DNA of 34,997 nt. Origin: a bacterium (GTDB lineage Bacteria; Elusimicrobiota; Elusimicrobia; UBA1565; UBA9628). A program made the position numbers and the translations under genes. A model generated the notes under the pieces. That model made no database searches and was not told where the DNA came from. It was given only the letters and a program-made list of their open reading frames with translations. The stretch spans positions 1-34,997 of the forward strand of contig JAJZCM010000019.1 of the NCBI GenBank assembly GCA_021846045.1. The letters run 5' to 3'. Below are positions 22,877-30,392 of the stretch, in pieces (within the stretch, counting starts at the first letter, position 1; every line of letters starts with the position of its first letter).

Positions 22877-23911
22877 CCTGATTATTTTGCGGAGGCTGCG
22901 GGCGGAGGGCTCTTTGGCGGCATATCCCAAGCGAAAAAACATTAAAATTCTCTTTTCATTTTCAATAGAAAACGCTTCCTTGAGCATTTTTATCCCGTTG
23001 GTGAGGCATTCCCGCTGGGAGGGCGTAAATTGGGCGGGGTTATTCCAAAGCATATGAAACAAGGCAACCAGGGCGTATTCGGGCTGGAGGGAAAGGCCTA
23101 AGGATGTCATTTTTAGCCAAAGGCGTTCAAACAATTTCCCGCCATTAAGAATGGATTGCGGCGAATCATCCGGAACTTCGATGAGGCCCAAGGCGGAAGA
23201 CCCCATACATAATTGATAATCTCGAAAAGCCGCGAAACGGCTGAGACCAAAAAGATTAAGCGCCTTTGTCAGCCTCCAAGAGCTCAAGAATCTAAAGGCC
23301 GGCTCTTGAATTCCCAATTCCAGGGTTTTGATATAGAGTCCGTCGCGGGTTCTTTCAGCTTCCGCTTGATTCCAGCGGATACTCTGAAAAAGAGCTTGAT
23401 GGATGCCCTGATCTTCCATCATGACCTGAGAACCGTAAAAGGCGGCCTTGGCCGCGGATTTCTTAGCGGGAAGCCCATCCGCAAGAGAGAGCCGTCCAAA
23501 GCCTGAATTTTGGGCGGTTTGAATGAGTTCTTCTCGAATTTCAGGGGGCAGGTCCCTATGCAAATAATTTCGACGGTTGACCGAGCGCTTTTCAATAAAT
23601 GGAAAAAGCGGATGTGGCGTTTTCACCGAAGATTCGCGAAACTTTAGAGAGGCGATGGCCCCCCCCGCAGGGAATAAATCTTCCATCATTTCTAGCCCTA
23701 ATTCTTGAGCGGCAATCAACATGTTTTCCAAAACGGCGCCGTAGCCTGTGAGAGATGGACGATGATTTAAGTTGAATGGGTGGTTATGAAACGCCCCCAC
23801 GAGTTCCAGAGCGTCCTCTTTTAGAGAAAAACGCCAGTCCTGGAGATTGTCACCCGAGGGCGCCATCTGCCCGTAGCGGGCAATTTCTAGGAGCGTTTCC
23901 TTTGTGATCAT
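22871..23911 (-). CDS. Nitroreductase-family protein partnered with ThiF
   Basis: This protein of 346 residues has an FMN-dependent nitroreductase-like fold: LLEIARYGQMAPSGDNLQDWRF is the classical N-terminal FMN contact, KRSVNRRNYL the second motif, and MGSSALGLIEVP a late Gly-rich segment. I set the start at the ATG 23909-23911, which overlaps the ThiF stop as ATGA; the longer frame reading into ThiF is not needed. ThiF-like and nitroreductase domains are fused in one chain in mycobacterial Rv1355c-type proteins, so this pair is probably a split version of that enzyme. Its substrate is unknown. The stop codon is supplied by a small palindromic repeat. Confidence 0.8.
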   Translation of the reverse strand: MITKETLLEIARYGQMAPSGDNLQDWRFSLKEDALELVGAFHNHPFNLNHRPSLTGYGAVLENMLIAAQELGLEMMEDLFPAGGAIASLKFRESSVKTPHPLFPFIEKRSVNRRNYLHRDLPPEIREELIQTAQNSGFGRLSLADGLPAKKSAAKAAFYGSQVMMEDQGIHQALFQSIRWNQAEAERTRDGLYIKTLELGIQEPAFRFLSSWRLTKALNLFGLSRFAAFRDYQLCMGSSALGLIEVPDDSPQSILNGGKLFERLWLKMTSLGLSLQPEYALVALFHMLWNNPAQFTPSQRECLTNGIKMLKEAFSIENEKRILMFFRLGYAAKEPSARSLRKIIRK

Positions 23912-24774
23912 ATCTTGGCGGCGCGTTTGACGCGACGCAAGAGGATTTTCTGCTTGAGCTTTTGAATCGGATTTTTGCCGCCGAACCATAAATACCCTTT
24001 TTTATAGCGCTTGAGATAAGGATCGAATTGAAAGTAATAAGGCGCGGACAGGGGCGGGGTCCTTTTTAGAATCCAGTTGACGGCTTCAGTTGAGGCAAGG
24101 CCCGCGCAAAGGGCGCAGGCGGACGCCAAGGCCGGCCCTTTTCCGGCTTTGAGATCCACTTTGCCGAGATTGAGGTATTTGAGATGCAAAAGGGCCGGAG
24201 TAAGACCGACCGCAAAGGCGGCGATTTTTTCCTCATAACCCATGGAATCATTAATTCCGAAATATTCGTCAAAATTCATTCCGGTCGGTGAAAAATTAAG
24301 AAGCATGGCGCCAAAACCCAAGGGGCCGGAGGTGACGACCGGAATTTTCTTTTCCCAAGCCGTCATGAAGTAGAGGCGCCGCGCATCGATTTGAAAAAAA
24401 TCAATGCCGTCCAAGGCGACGTCGACCCCTTGAAGAAAGGAGTCGATATTTTGAGCGTTGACAAATTCTTTAAAGACCGTGACCTTGGCTTGGGGGTTGA
24501 TGGATTTTACTATTGCCGCGACAGTCTCGGCTTTGTTTTCTCCGAAAGTTTCAACCGAAGCGCCGTATTGACGGTTGATGTTGACGATTTCAAAAACATC
24601 CTCATCAGCGACATGAAAGTTTCCCACTCCCATGCGCGCCAAGGTCGCAAGATGAATGCCGCCCACTCCCCCGGCGCCGGCGACGGCAACCGTTGATTGG
24701 CGGAGAGCGTTTTGCTCCTGCTCGGTTAAAATACCGATGTTGCGAGAGAAAGCTTGGTCGTAGTCGTAACTCAT
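23908..24774 (-). CDS. ThiF/E1-like adenylyltransferase
   Basis: This protein of 288 residues starts YDQAFSRNIGILTEQEQNAL, followed by the nucleotide-binding VAVAGAGGVGGIHLATLARMG and the Asp in FHVADEDVFEIVNINRQYG, as in ThiF/MoeB/E1 enzymes. The catalytic Arg (NRQ) is present. A CXXC zinc pair is not obvious; only CALC at about residue 232 is seen. These enzymes adenylate a C-terminal carboxylate of a small protein or peptide. I chose ATG 24774 rather than the TTG at 24795. It is the first gene of the pair with the nitroreductase and is divergent from the response regulator across 44 bases. No ThiS/MoaD-like partner is in the window. Confidence 0.85.
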   Translation of the reverse strand: MSYDYDQAFSRNIGILTEQEQNALRQSTVAVAGAGGVGGIHLATLARMGVGNFHVADEDVFEIVNINRQYGASVETFGENKAETVAAIVKSINPQAKVTVFKEFVNAQNIDSFLQGVDVALDGIDFFQIDARRLYFMTAWEKKIPVVTSGPLGFGAMLLNFSPTGMNFDEYFGINDSMGYEEKIAAFAVGLTPALLHLKYLNLGKVDLKAGKGPALASACALCAGLASTEAVNWILKRTPPLSAPYYFQFDPYLKRYKKGYLWFGGKNPIQKLKQKILLRRVKRAAKI

Positions 24775-24794
24775 TGAATTTTTTGATATCTTCA

Positions 24795-24802
24795 ATTATA
24801 GT
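24795..24802. promoter_or_regulatory. Shared promoter region between ThiF and response regulator
   Basis: The 44-bp gap contains TATAGT (24797-24802) for the plus strand, and TATAAT on the minus strand overlaps it (24795-24800). Both genes probably use overlapping -10 boxes, so their transcription may be mutually linked. Neither has a recognisable Shine-Dalgarno site. Confidence 0.45.
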
Positions 24803-24818
24803 ACCATAACAATTACAT

Positions 24819-25211
24819 ATGTTCAAAAGAATAATGATCGCAGATGACAATTCGGTCGTCCATGATTTGATTTCCGCGCAGATGGCTATTTTAGGGCACG
24901 AGGTCGCGGGCGTCGAATCGGTCGGCAAGAAGGTCGTATCAACTTACCAGCGTCTTAAGCCGGACCTCTTGGTCTTAGACATCAGTTTCGAGGATACAGA
25001 CGGATTAAGCATATTGCGCGAACTTCGCAGTATCCATCCAGAGGCCAAGGTTTTAGTGCTCAGCGCCAATGAACAAAAAGAGACTCGCGCAATCGTGACC
25101 GCATTAGAAGCGGCCTTTCTTGCTAAGCCTTTTGCCGCAGTAGACCTTCAGGCGGCAGTTAAAAAAATATTCGACCAACCATCCGGTAACAGCACGAGGG
25201 CTTCCAAGTGA
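24819..25211 (+). CDS. CheY-like single-domain response regulator
   Basis: This protein of 130 residues is a receiver domain only. Acidic pocket Asp9/Asp10 (IADD), phosphoacceptor Asp54 (LVLDIS), the switch Ser in VLVLSA and the conserved Lys in FLAKPF are all present. There is no DNA-binding output domain, so it acts by protein contact. Its stop overlaps the GTG of the next gene (GTGA), whose N-terminal domain looks like a CheC-type phosphatase. CheC enzymes dephosphorylate CheY, so the two are probably functional partners. No histidine kinase or other chemotaxis gene is in the window. Confidence 0.9.
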   Translation: MFKRIMIADDNSVVHDLISAQMAILGHEVAGVESVGKKVVSTYQRLKPDLLVLDISFEDTDGLSILRELRSIHPEAKVLVLSANEQKETRAIVTALEAAFLAKPFAAVDLQAAVKKIFDQPSGNSTRASK

Positions 25212-26551
25212 GCGAATCATTGAGCCCTCAGGAGTTGGAAGTTCTAGGCAAGATATTCCGGGACGGGGCGCTTTTAAGCGGTCGGAAATTATCTAAGTTT
25301 GGCCAAGGGAAATGGAAAGTTTCTTTTTCAGGCATACGGACGGTTACCGGCGAAAAAATCTCAGAATTTTTTAAGCTGGACATTGGAATAAACATGGGCG
25401 CCTTTGTCGGCATTTCAGAGCCGCTTTTTTTTGAAATCGTGATGTTGTTTCCGGAATGGAGCTTGATTCCTTTGGAAAAAAGTATTGCCGAAGCAACTCA
25501 AACCAGCGCCAGCAATTCGGACATGAACCGCCCGATTTTTAGCGAAGTGGCCAATATTTTGGGGAACGGTATTTTGGGAGCCTTGGCGGATCATTGCGGA
25601 GAGGCCTTTATCTCCTTGGCTCCAAAACTTGCGCGCGGTACGAAGCAACAAATTATTTCAATGGCGACGCGTCGCATGCCGGAAAACGCCGAGGCTCTCT
25701 TGATCCATGCGGAATTTTTCTCGGACAGTCAAGCCTGCGCAGCGACGGTTCTGGTCTTGGCGGATGCGGCGGCTTTAAGAAAGATATTGCCGAACAATTC
25801 GTCACTCCGGCAATCCGTAAGCTGGAGTCCAGACCCGAGTGAAAGTCTGGATTCCGGCTTTCGCCGGAATGACGGCATTGAAAGGACGCCTTCTCCGAGC
25901 GCCGATTTTAAGGTTTTATGCGCACAAAGCCCTCAAGATTTAGAAGATGTTTTTCGGCTTCGCTACCAGGTTTATGTAGTTGAGCATGGGTTCGAAAATC
26001 CAGCGGATTATCCTGACAAGCTTGAGAAAGACCTCTATGACGACTCTTCCGTCCATTTCTTGGCTCGCGACAATCAAGGTCGCGCCATTGGAACCGCGCG
26101 ATTGGTTTTAAATTCAAATCATGGTTTCCCTATGGAAAAGGAATACGATATTACGAAAACTTTGGCGCAAATTGATAGGAAAAAAACCGGAGAATTTTCA
26201 CGTTTCGCCATTCCGCGAAATGTCCAGGGTGAAAGGGGCGATTCTTTCAATGAATCCGCACGCGCCGGACATAGTGAAATCGCGTTGGCTTTGCTTTTGG
26301 CGGTATTTCAGAAAAGCGAACAAGAGGGTTTGACCCACTGGTGCTCCGCTGTTGAGCGGGCCTTGTGGCTGGCGTTGCGTCGTGGCGGCGTTTATTGGCA
26401 TCAAATTGGGGAACCTAAAGACTATCACGGCATCCGCATTCCATGTTTGCTTCCCATCGAAGAGTGCGTCAATCTTCGGGTGTTTCCCTTTCCGAAGGAA
26501 GTCGAGGCCTTCTACGCCTCCCGAGCCAAGGGAATTTTCGACGATAAGTAG
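25208..26551 (+). CDS. CheC-like domain fused to FeeM/LuxI-type acyltransferase
   Basis: This protein of 447 residues has three parts. Residues 1-195 resemble CheC/CheX: FSEVANILGNGILGALADHCG matches the phosphatase helix with Glu and Asn. Residues 198-222 (SLRQSVSWSP and on) are translated from a mobile double-hairpin repeat. Residues 230-440 are an acyltransferase of the PEP-CTERM/exosortase-associated or FeeM type, in the same fold as LuxI: FRLRYQVYVVEHGF, EKDLYDDSSVHFLA, GTARLV, FPMEKEYDI and GEFSRFAI. Such enzymes transfer a fatty acyl group to an amino acid or similar. The start is a GTG overlapping the receiver gene. Whether the two domains were once separate genes joined by the repeat is inference; the family call for the first half is less certain than for the second. 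Confidence 0.78.
   Translation: MSESLSPQELEVLGKIFRDGALLSGRKLSKFGQGKWKVSFSGIRTVTGEKISEFFKLDIGINMGAFVGISEPLFFEIVMLFPEWSLIPLEKSIAEATQTSASNSDMNRPIFSEVANILGNGILGALADHCGEAFISLAPKLARGTKQQIISMATRRMPENAEALLIHAEFFSDSQACAATVLVLADAAALRKILPNNSSLRQSVSWSPDPSESLDSGFRRNDGIERTPSPSADFKVLCAQSPQDLEDVFRLRYQVYVVEHGFENPADYPDKLEKDLYDDSSVHFLARDNQGRAIGTARLVLNSNHGFPMEKEYDITKTLAQIDRKKTGEFSRFAIPRNVQGERGDSFNESARAGHSEIALALLLAVFQKSEQEGLTHWCSAVERALWLALRRGGVYWHQIGEPKDYHGIRIPCLLPIEECVNLRVFPFPKEVEAFYASRAKGIFDDK
25801..25874. repeat. Double-hairpin repeat, diverged copy 3, inside a gene
   Basis: ATTCCGGC/GCCGGAAT is identical to the hairpin in the copies at 2407 and 7322. The first hairpin is changed to ACTCCGGC/GCTGGAGT, with a CCAGAC/GTCTGG pair in the middle. 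It lacks the outer parts of the other copies, and I see no clear target duplication. The frame is open through it. Confidence 0.75.
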
Positions 26552-26561
26552 AAACAAGCGG

Positions 26562-26575
26562 TTGATTTAAATCAA
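26562..26575 (+). promoter_or_regulatory. Perfect FNR/CRP-family box
   Basis: TTGAT-TTAA-ATCAA is an exact match to the FNR consensus TTGAT-N4-ATCAA. It lies 46 bases before the -10 of the small Cys peptide gene, compatible with an activating site upstream of RNA polymerase. Confidence 0.65.
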
Positions 26576-26621
26576 TCCCAGGCCTTAACTTCTCTCATGG
26601 CGCGGCCGGCGGCGCTTGCAG

Positions 26622-26627
26622 TATCAT
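26622..26627 (+). promoter_or_regulatory. -10 box of the Cys-repeat peptide gene
   Basis: TATCAT ends six bases before an ATG at 26634, the same spacing seen at greA, clpP and others. No good -35 is visible, as expected for an activator-dependent promoter with the FNR box upstream. Confidence 0.55.
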
Positions 26628-26666
26628 AAAAGCATGAGAAAAGATAACCCAAGGGAGGGTCAAAAT

Positions 26667-26819
26667 ATGAAATCAATGCTTTTGTCGTTGGCGTTTGTGT
26701 CGGTAGGATTCTTGTTTGCGAAGGTTTCTATTGTCAGCCCCTGTTCGCCGGGACGCGTTTGCGTTCAGCCTCAAATCGTAAGCCCCTGCAGCCCGGGCCA
26801 TATTTGCATCAACGGCTAA
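26667..26819 (+). CDS. Small exported peptide with two CSPGxxC repeats
   Basis: From the ATG at 26667, which has a strong GGGAGGG site before it, the peptide has 50 residues: a hydrophobic signal-like stretch (LLSLAFVSVGFLFA), then two copies of IVSPCSPGxxCxx (IVSPCSPGRVCVQ and IVSPCSPGHICIN) and a final Gly. The same frame also starts at ATG 26634, directly after the -10, which would add eleven charged residues (MRKDNPREGQN). The four Cys could form disulphides, bind metal or be modified. The perfect FNR box upstream suggests control by oxygen or redox state. It lies just downstream of the acyltransferase gene. I do not recognise a family. A terminator follows at 26889-26926. Confidence 0.72.
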   Translation: MKSMLLSLAFVSVGFLFAKVSIVSPCSPGRVCVQPQIVSPCSPGHICING

Positions 26820-26881
26820 TGCCTTTCCTCATAACCATAAGGTCGGCATTGTCCCGTCCTTAAGATGATTGAGGAAAGGGA
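26820..26881. repeat. CCTTTCCTCA-type repeat, copy B, between two stop codons
   Basis: A 62-base element has perfect 10-bp inverted ends (CCTTTCCTCA at 26822-26831 and TGAGGAAAGG at 26870-26879) and partly paired interior. It fills exactly the gap between the stop of the Cys peptide gene and the stop of the convergent deaminase gene. It matches copy A at 20088-20153 in inverse orientation. Confidence 0.82.
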
Positions 26882-27916
26882 CTAAAAGAAAAGACGCCCC
26901 GGCAAAATTGTCGGGGCGTCTTTTTTGAACTCTTCCATTAGTCTTCGGCGAAGAGCGGTTTCAGCAAGCCCGAAACGCAGTCCGTTGAGATTCATTTCCC
27001 ACAAATCTTCCACTTTTATTCCCAGCTCCAAATAGGCTCTTTCGTATTCGCGTCCAAGGTCGGTGTTAAAAAAGGGCGGGTCATCGGTATTGAGCGTTAA
27101 AGGAATTTGGGCCTTGAGGAGGCGCTTGAGAGGATGATGCTCGATTCTTTTGAACACTTTGAGGCAAAGATTGCTGGTCAGGGCGACATCGCAGCAGATA
27201 TTGTGAGTTTTGAGCAAATCTAAAACTTTTTTGCTTTCAACAGCCCGAACGCCGTGCTGGATGCGACGCGCTTTGAGATCCAAAACGGCTTCTTGGACGT
27301 GATGAGCGCCTTCGGTTTCTCCCGCATGGGCCACGCAAAAATAGCCAGCTTCTCTTGCGCGCTTAAAATATTCGGTGAATTTCTTTCTCGGAAATCCCTC
27401 TTCGGGACCGCCAAGGCCAATCGCCGCGATTAAAGGATTTTTCTCTTCTTCTAAAAGCCGGGTTGTGTACTCCCCGGCTTTTTCTCCCCCCTCAGCTGGA
27501 ATGTCGATAATGAGGCGGGTGACGGGGCCGCCTTTTTTCTCAAGAGATTCGAGTTTTTTTGTAACCGCATTGAGAGCTCGTTTTCCCCCAATGGCAAATT
27601 TTTCGTGATTAAAAGGAGTAAAGTGAAGCTCGGCATAACGGATATTTTGTTTTTCACAGCTTTTCGCGAAACCCTCGACCATCAATGCGTAATCGTCTTC
27701 GGTCTTAAAACAGCGGCACATGACCTGCCAGAGTTCGAGAAATTTATCGAAAGACTCAAATTCATAAAGCGCGGAGAGTTCTTTAAGCGTCCCGACTGGA
27801 AGCGAGACATGGTTTTTACGAGCCATCTTCCACAGAGTTTGCGGAGACACAGTGCCTTCAAGGTGTAAATGCAGCTCCGTTTTCGGCATCTTGCGGAAAA
27901 ATTCCAAAGCGCTCAT
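26882..27916 (-). CDS. Adenosine deaminase-family amidohydrolase
   Basis: This protein of 344 residues has the adenosine-deaminase TIM barrel. KTELHLHLEG carries the first metal His pair, CVAHAGETEG the metal His plus catalytic Glu, RIQHGVRA the catalytic His, and LTLNTDDPPFFNTDL the metal and catalytic Asp pair. Family members deaminate adenosine, adenine or 6-aminodeoxyfutalosine. The TDDPPFF form of the last motif is seen in several subgroups, so the substrate is not certain. I chose ATG 27916, preceded by AAGGAAA, over an upstream TTG at 27946. The last dozen codons (to ILPGRLFF) are built from a transcription terminator hairpin, and the stop borders a repeat. Confidence 0.88.
   Translation of the reverse strand: MSALEFFRKMPKTELHLHLEGTVSPQTLWKMARKNHVSLPVGTLKELSALYEFESFDKFLELWQVMCRCFKTEDDYALMVEGFAKSCEKQNIRYAELHFTPFNHEKFAIGGKRALNAVTKKLESLEKKGGPVTRLIIDIPAEGGEKAGEYTTRLLEEEKNPLIAAIGLGGPEEGFPRKKFTEYFKRAREAGYFCVAHAGETEGAHHVQEAVLDLKARRIQHGVRAVESKKVLDLLKTHNICCDVALTSNLCLKVFKRIEHHPLKRLLKAQIPLTLNTDDPPFFNTDLGREYERAYLELGIKVEDLWEMNLNGLRFGLAETALRRRLMEEFKKDAPTILPGRLFF
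26889..26926. terminator. Bidirectional intrinsic terminator
   Basis: GACGCCCCG (26893-26901) pairs with CGGGGCGTC (26912-26920), framed by AAAA on one side and TTTTTT on the other. It works for the plus-strand peptide gene and, with its TTTTCTTTT tail, for the minus-strand deaminase gene. It lies inside the last codons of the deaminase. Confidence 0.85.
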
Positions 27917-28008
27917 GGTTTCCTTTTGCACGGAATCTGGAACCAACCATTTCCTCGCTTAAGCTCGGTCATCTCGTAATTATAGCGAAAAGAGGCGATT
28001 AAATTTTT

Positions 28009-28017
28009 TGCTAGGAT
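28009..28017 (+). promoter_or_regulatory. Extended -10 of the liu operon, leaderless spacing
   Basis: TGCTAGGAT is an extended -10 (TG-n-TAGGAT). Six bases (ACAAGC) separate it from the ATG at 28024. No Shine-Dalgarno site is present. Confidence 0.6.
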
Positions 28018-28023
28018 ACAAGC

Positions 28024-29604
28024 ATGGCGACACAAGTGAGACCTGAGGCCGAGGAAAACAGGGCTTATCATCAGAATTTGATTTCAGAACTTAATTCCCG
28101 TTTGGAAACGGTTCGCCTGGGGGGACCCGAAAAGGCAGTGAGCCTCCATAAAAAACGCGGGAAATTGACGGCCAGAGAGCGCATCGAAAAGTTAATTGAC
28201 CCAGGGTCTTATTTTCTGGAATTTTCACCGCTTGCCGCTTTCGGGCTTTATGACAACGAAGTTCCGTCGGCCGGAATTGTCGCTGGAATGGGAGTAGTCA
28301 GCGGACGTCTTTGCGTTCTTGCCGCCAATGATGCGACGGTTAAGGGCGGAACCTATTTTCCAGAAACCATTAAAAAACATTTGCGTGCGCAAGAAATCGC
28401 GCTTCAAAACCGTTTGCCCTGTATTTATTTGGTGGACTCCGGCGGGGTTTTTCTGCCGAAACAGGCTGAGGTTTTTCCGGACAAAGAGCATTTCGGGCGC
28501 ATTTTCTATAATCAGGCCCTCATGTCTTCGCTGGGAATTCCTCAAATTTCAATCGTGATGGGTATGTGCACCGCGGGAGGAGCCTACGTCCCGGCGATGT
28601 CGGATGAGGCAATTATCGTGCGCAATCAGGGAACGATTTATCTTGGAGGCCCCCCCTTGGTCAAAGCGGCAACTGGAGAAGAATCCACGGCGGAAGAATT
28701 GGGCGGCGGCGATATGCACAGCCGAGTTTCCGGAGTTACCGATTATCTGGCCGATAACGACGAAGAAGCCATTCGGATTTGCCGCTCCTTGGTTGAGAAT
28801 CTTAATCTTCCGGCTTTTAAGTGGGGCGTTGGGGCTGAACCGAAATATTTGGCGGATGAACTCTATGAGATCATCAATCGCGATTTAAGGCGTCCCTGCA
28901 ACGTGACGGATATCGTTTTTCGGTTAGTCGATGACAGCCGCTTTCAGCAGTTTAAGCAATATTACGGGCAGACCCTGGTTTGCGGTTTTGCCAAAATTAT
29001 GGGCCACCCCGTTGGAATTTTGGGAAATCAAGGCATTTTGTTTGCGGAATCAGCCCTTAAGGGCGCGCATTTTATCGAGCTTTGTTGCCAAAGAAAGGTT
29101 CCAATTCTTTTTCTACAGAACATCACCGGATTCATGGTTGGAAAAGATTATGAACAGGCGGGAATCATCAAGCATGGAGCGAAACTCGTGCAAGCCGTTT
29201 CAACCGCCAATGTTCCGAAGCTAACGGTCATGGTGGGTTCCTCCAATGGCGCCGGCAACTACGCGATGTGCGGACGGGCCTATAACCCAAGGTTTCTTTT
29301 TACATGGCCCAATGCGCGAGTTTCCGTCATGGGGGCCGAGCAGGCGGGGGCGGTGATGGGTTTGATTAAAAAAGAGCAGCTCTTGCGCGAGCATAAGGAA
29401 ATTTCCGCTAAAGAAATGGAAGCGATAGCCCTTCCGGTGCGCAAGCAATATGAGACCGAGGGGAATCCCTATTATGGAACCGCCCGGCTGTGGGATGACG
29501 GGATTATCATTCCCTCTCAGACCCGCCAGATTTTAGGTTTTTGCCTCTCCGCCGTCTTGAATGCTCGGGTTGACGATCCCCGCTATCCTGTTTTTAGAAT
29601 GTGA
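28024..29604 (+). CDS. liuB: Methylcrotonoyl-CoA carboxylase beta subunit
   Basis: This protein of 526 residues is an acyl-CoA carboxyltransferase of the MCC-beta type. [20 protein letters not shown] starts the conserved region, with [18 protein letters not shown], the long [14 protein letters not shown] and [13 protein letters not shown] segments, [16 protein letters not shown] forming the oxyanion site, and a C-terminal half with [22 protein letters not shown] and [12 protein letters not shown]. It moves carboxyl from biotin to 3-methylcrotonyl-CoA in leucine breakdown. The biotin-carrying alpha subunit is not in the window. It is the first gene of liuB-liuC-liuE-DUF6901, with a leaderless-type promoter. 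Confidence 0.93.
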   Translation: MATQVRPEAEENRAYHQNLISELNSRLETVRLGGPEKAVSLHKKRGKLTARERIEKLIDPGSYFLEFSPLAAFGLYDNEVPSAGIVAGMGVVSGRLCVLAANDATVKGGTYFPETIKKHLRAQEIALQNRLPCIYLVDSGGVFLPKQAEVFPDKEHFGRIFYNQALMSSLGIPQISIVMGMCTAGGAYVPAMSDEAIIVRNQGTIYLGGPPLVKAATGEESTAEELGGGDMHSRVSGVTDYLADNDEEAIRICRSLVENLNLPAFKWGVGAEPKYLADELYEIINRDLRRPCNVTDIVFRLVDDSRFQQFKQYYGQTLVCGFAKIMGHPVGILGNQGILFAESALKGAHFIELCCQRKVPILFLQNITGFMVGKDYEQAGIIKHGAKLVQAVSTANVPKLTVMVGSSNGAGNYAMCGRAYNPRFLFTWPNARVSVMGAEQAGAVMGLIKKEQLLREHKEISAKEMEAIALPVRKQYETEGNPYYGTARLWDDGIIIPSQTRQILGFCLSAVLNARVDDPRYPVFRM

Positions 29605-30392
29605 TGAGTCAATCGCTCGCGGTCAAACAAGACGGTTCTGTTGTGACAGTTGCGCTCAATCGCCCGGAAATTCGAAATGCGCTCGATGAAAAGGCGCTCG
29701 CGGAATTAGCCGGTTTTTTTTCAAAGTCTCCCCTTTTAGAAAAGGCCAACGCCGTTATTTTGCGCGGAGAAGGCCCTGATTTTTGCGCGGGGGCCGATAT
29801 TCGCTGGATGCGCCGCGCGGCTGATTATCCGCCGGCAAAAAACCGAAAGGATGCGCGGCTCTTAAGCGCCGCTTTAAAGGCTATTGACGAGTGCCCGGTT
29901 CCGGTTATTGCCCGCGTTCATGGCGGAATTTACGGCGGAGGCTTGGGGCTCATTGCCGCTTCCGACATAGTTTTAGCCGATGAAAATTCAAAAATGCGTT
30001 TTTCCGAATGCCGGCTTGGGATATTGCCTTCAGTTATTTCAGCTTTTGTTTTACCCAAAATTGGCGCATCGAGCGCTAGACGCCTTTATTTGACCGGGGA
30101 AGTCTTTAAAGCCGGTTTTGCCAAGGAAATTGGCCTAGTCCATGAAGTTTGTTCCGCTGAAGTATTAGACGCGCGCGTTTTTGAGTTGATCGGCCAAATT
30201 CTCCTCAATGGCCCCCGGGCCAATCGCCTGGCCAAGTCTTATTTGCGGGAACTTCAGGAATTGCCCCGCAAAAAAAGAGAAAAATTTTCAATTGATACCT
30301 TGGTAAAGGCCCGGTCTTCCTCGGAGGCGAAAGAAGGCCTCTCCGCCTTCCTTGAGAAAAGAAGCCCCTCGTGGGTCATTAAAAAACAGTGA
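29604..30392 (+). CDS. liuC: Enoyl-CoA hydratase, probable methylglutaconyl-CoA hydratase
   Basis: This protein of 262 residues is a crotonase: ALNRPEIRNALDEKAL, the oxyanion segments DFCAGADI and HGGIYGGGLGLIAASDIVLA, and FSECRLGILPSVIS with the catalytic Glu region. Placed between MCC-beta and HMG-CoA lyase, it most likely hydrates 3-methylglutaconyl-CoA to HMG-CoA. The ATG overlaps the liuB stop (TGATG); a GTG one codon upstream is possible. The stop overlaps the GTG of liuE. Confidence 0.9.
   Translation: MSQSLAVKQDGSVVTVALNRPEIRNALDEKALAELAGFFSKSPLLEKANAVILRGEGPDFCAGADIRWMRRAADYPPAKNRKDARLLSAALKAIDECPVPVIARVHGGIYGGGLGLIAASDIVLADENSKMRFSECRLGILPSVISAFVLPKIGASSARRLYLTGEVFKAGFAKEIGLVHEVCSAEVLDARVFELIGQILLNGPRANRLAKSYLRELQELPRKKREKFSIDTLVKARSSSEAKEGLSAFLEKRSPSWVIKKQ

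Noticed and set aside
24787-24800. Possible FNR/CRP-like site TTGATATCTTCAA in the ThiF/receiver gap
   Set aside because: The half-sites are one base too close to match the TTGA-N6-TCAA spacing.
27917-27946. TTG start for the deaminase ten codons upstream
   Set aside because: ATG 27916 has a good AAGGAAA site and fits the family N-terminus.
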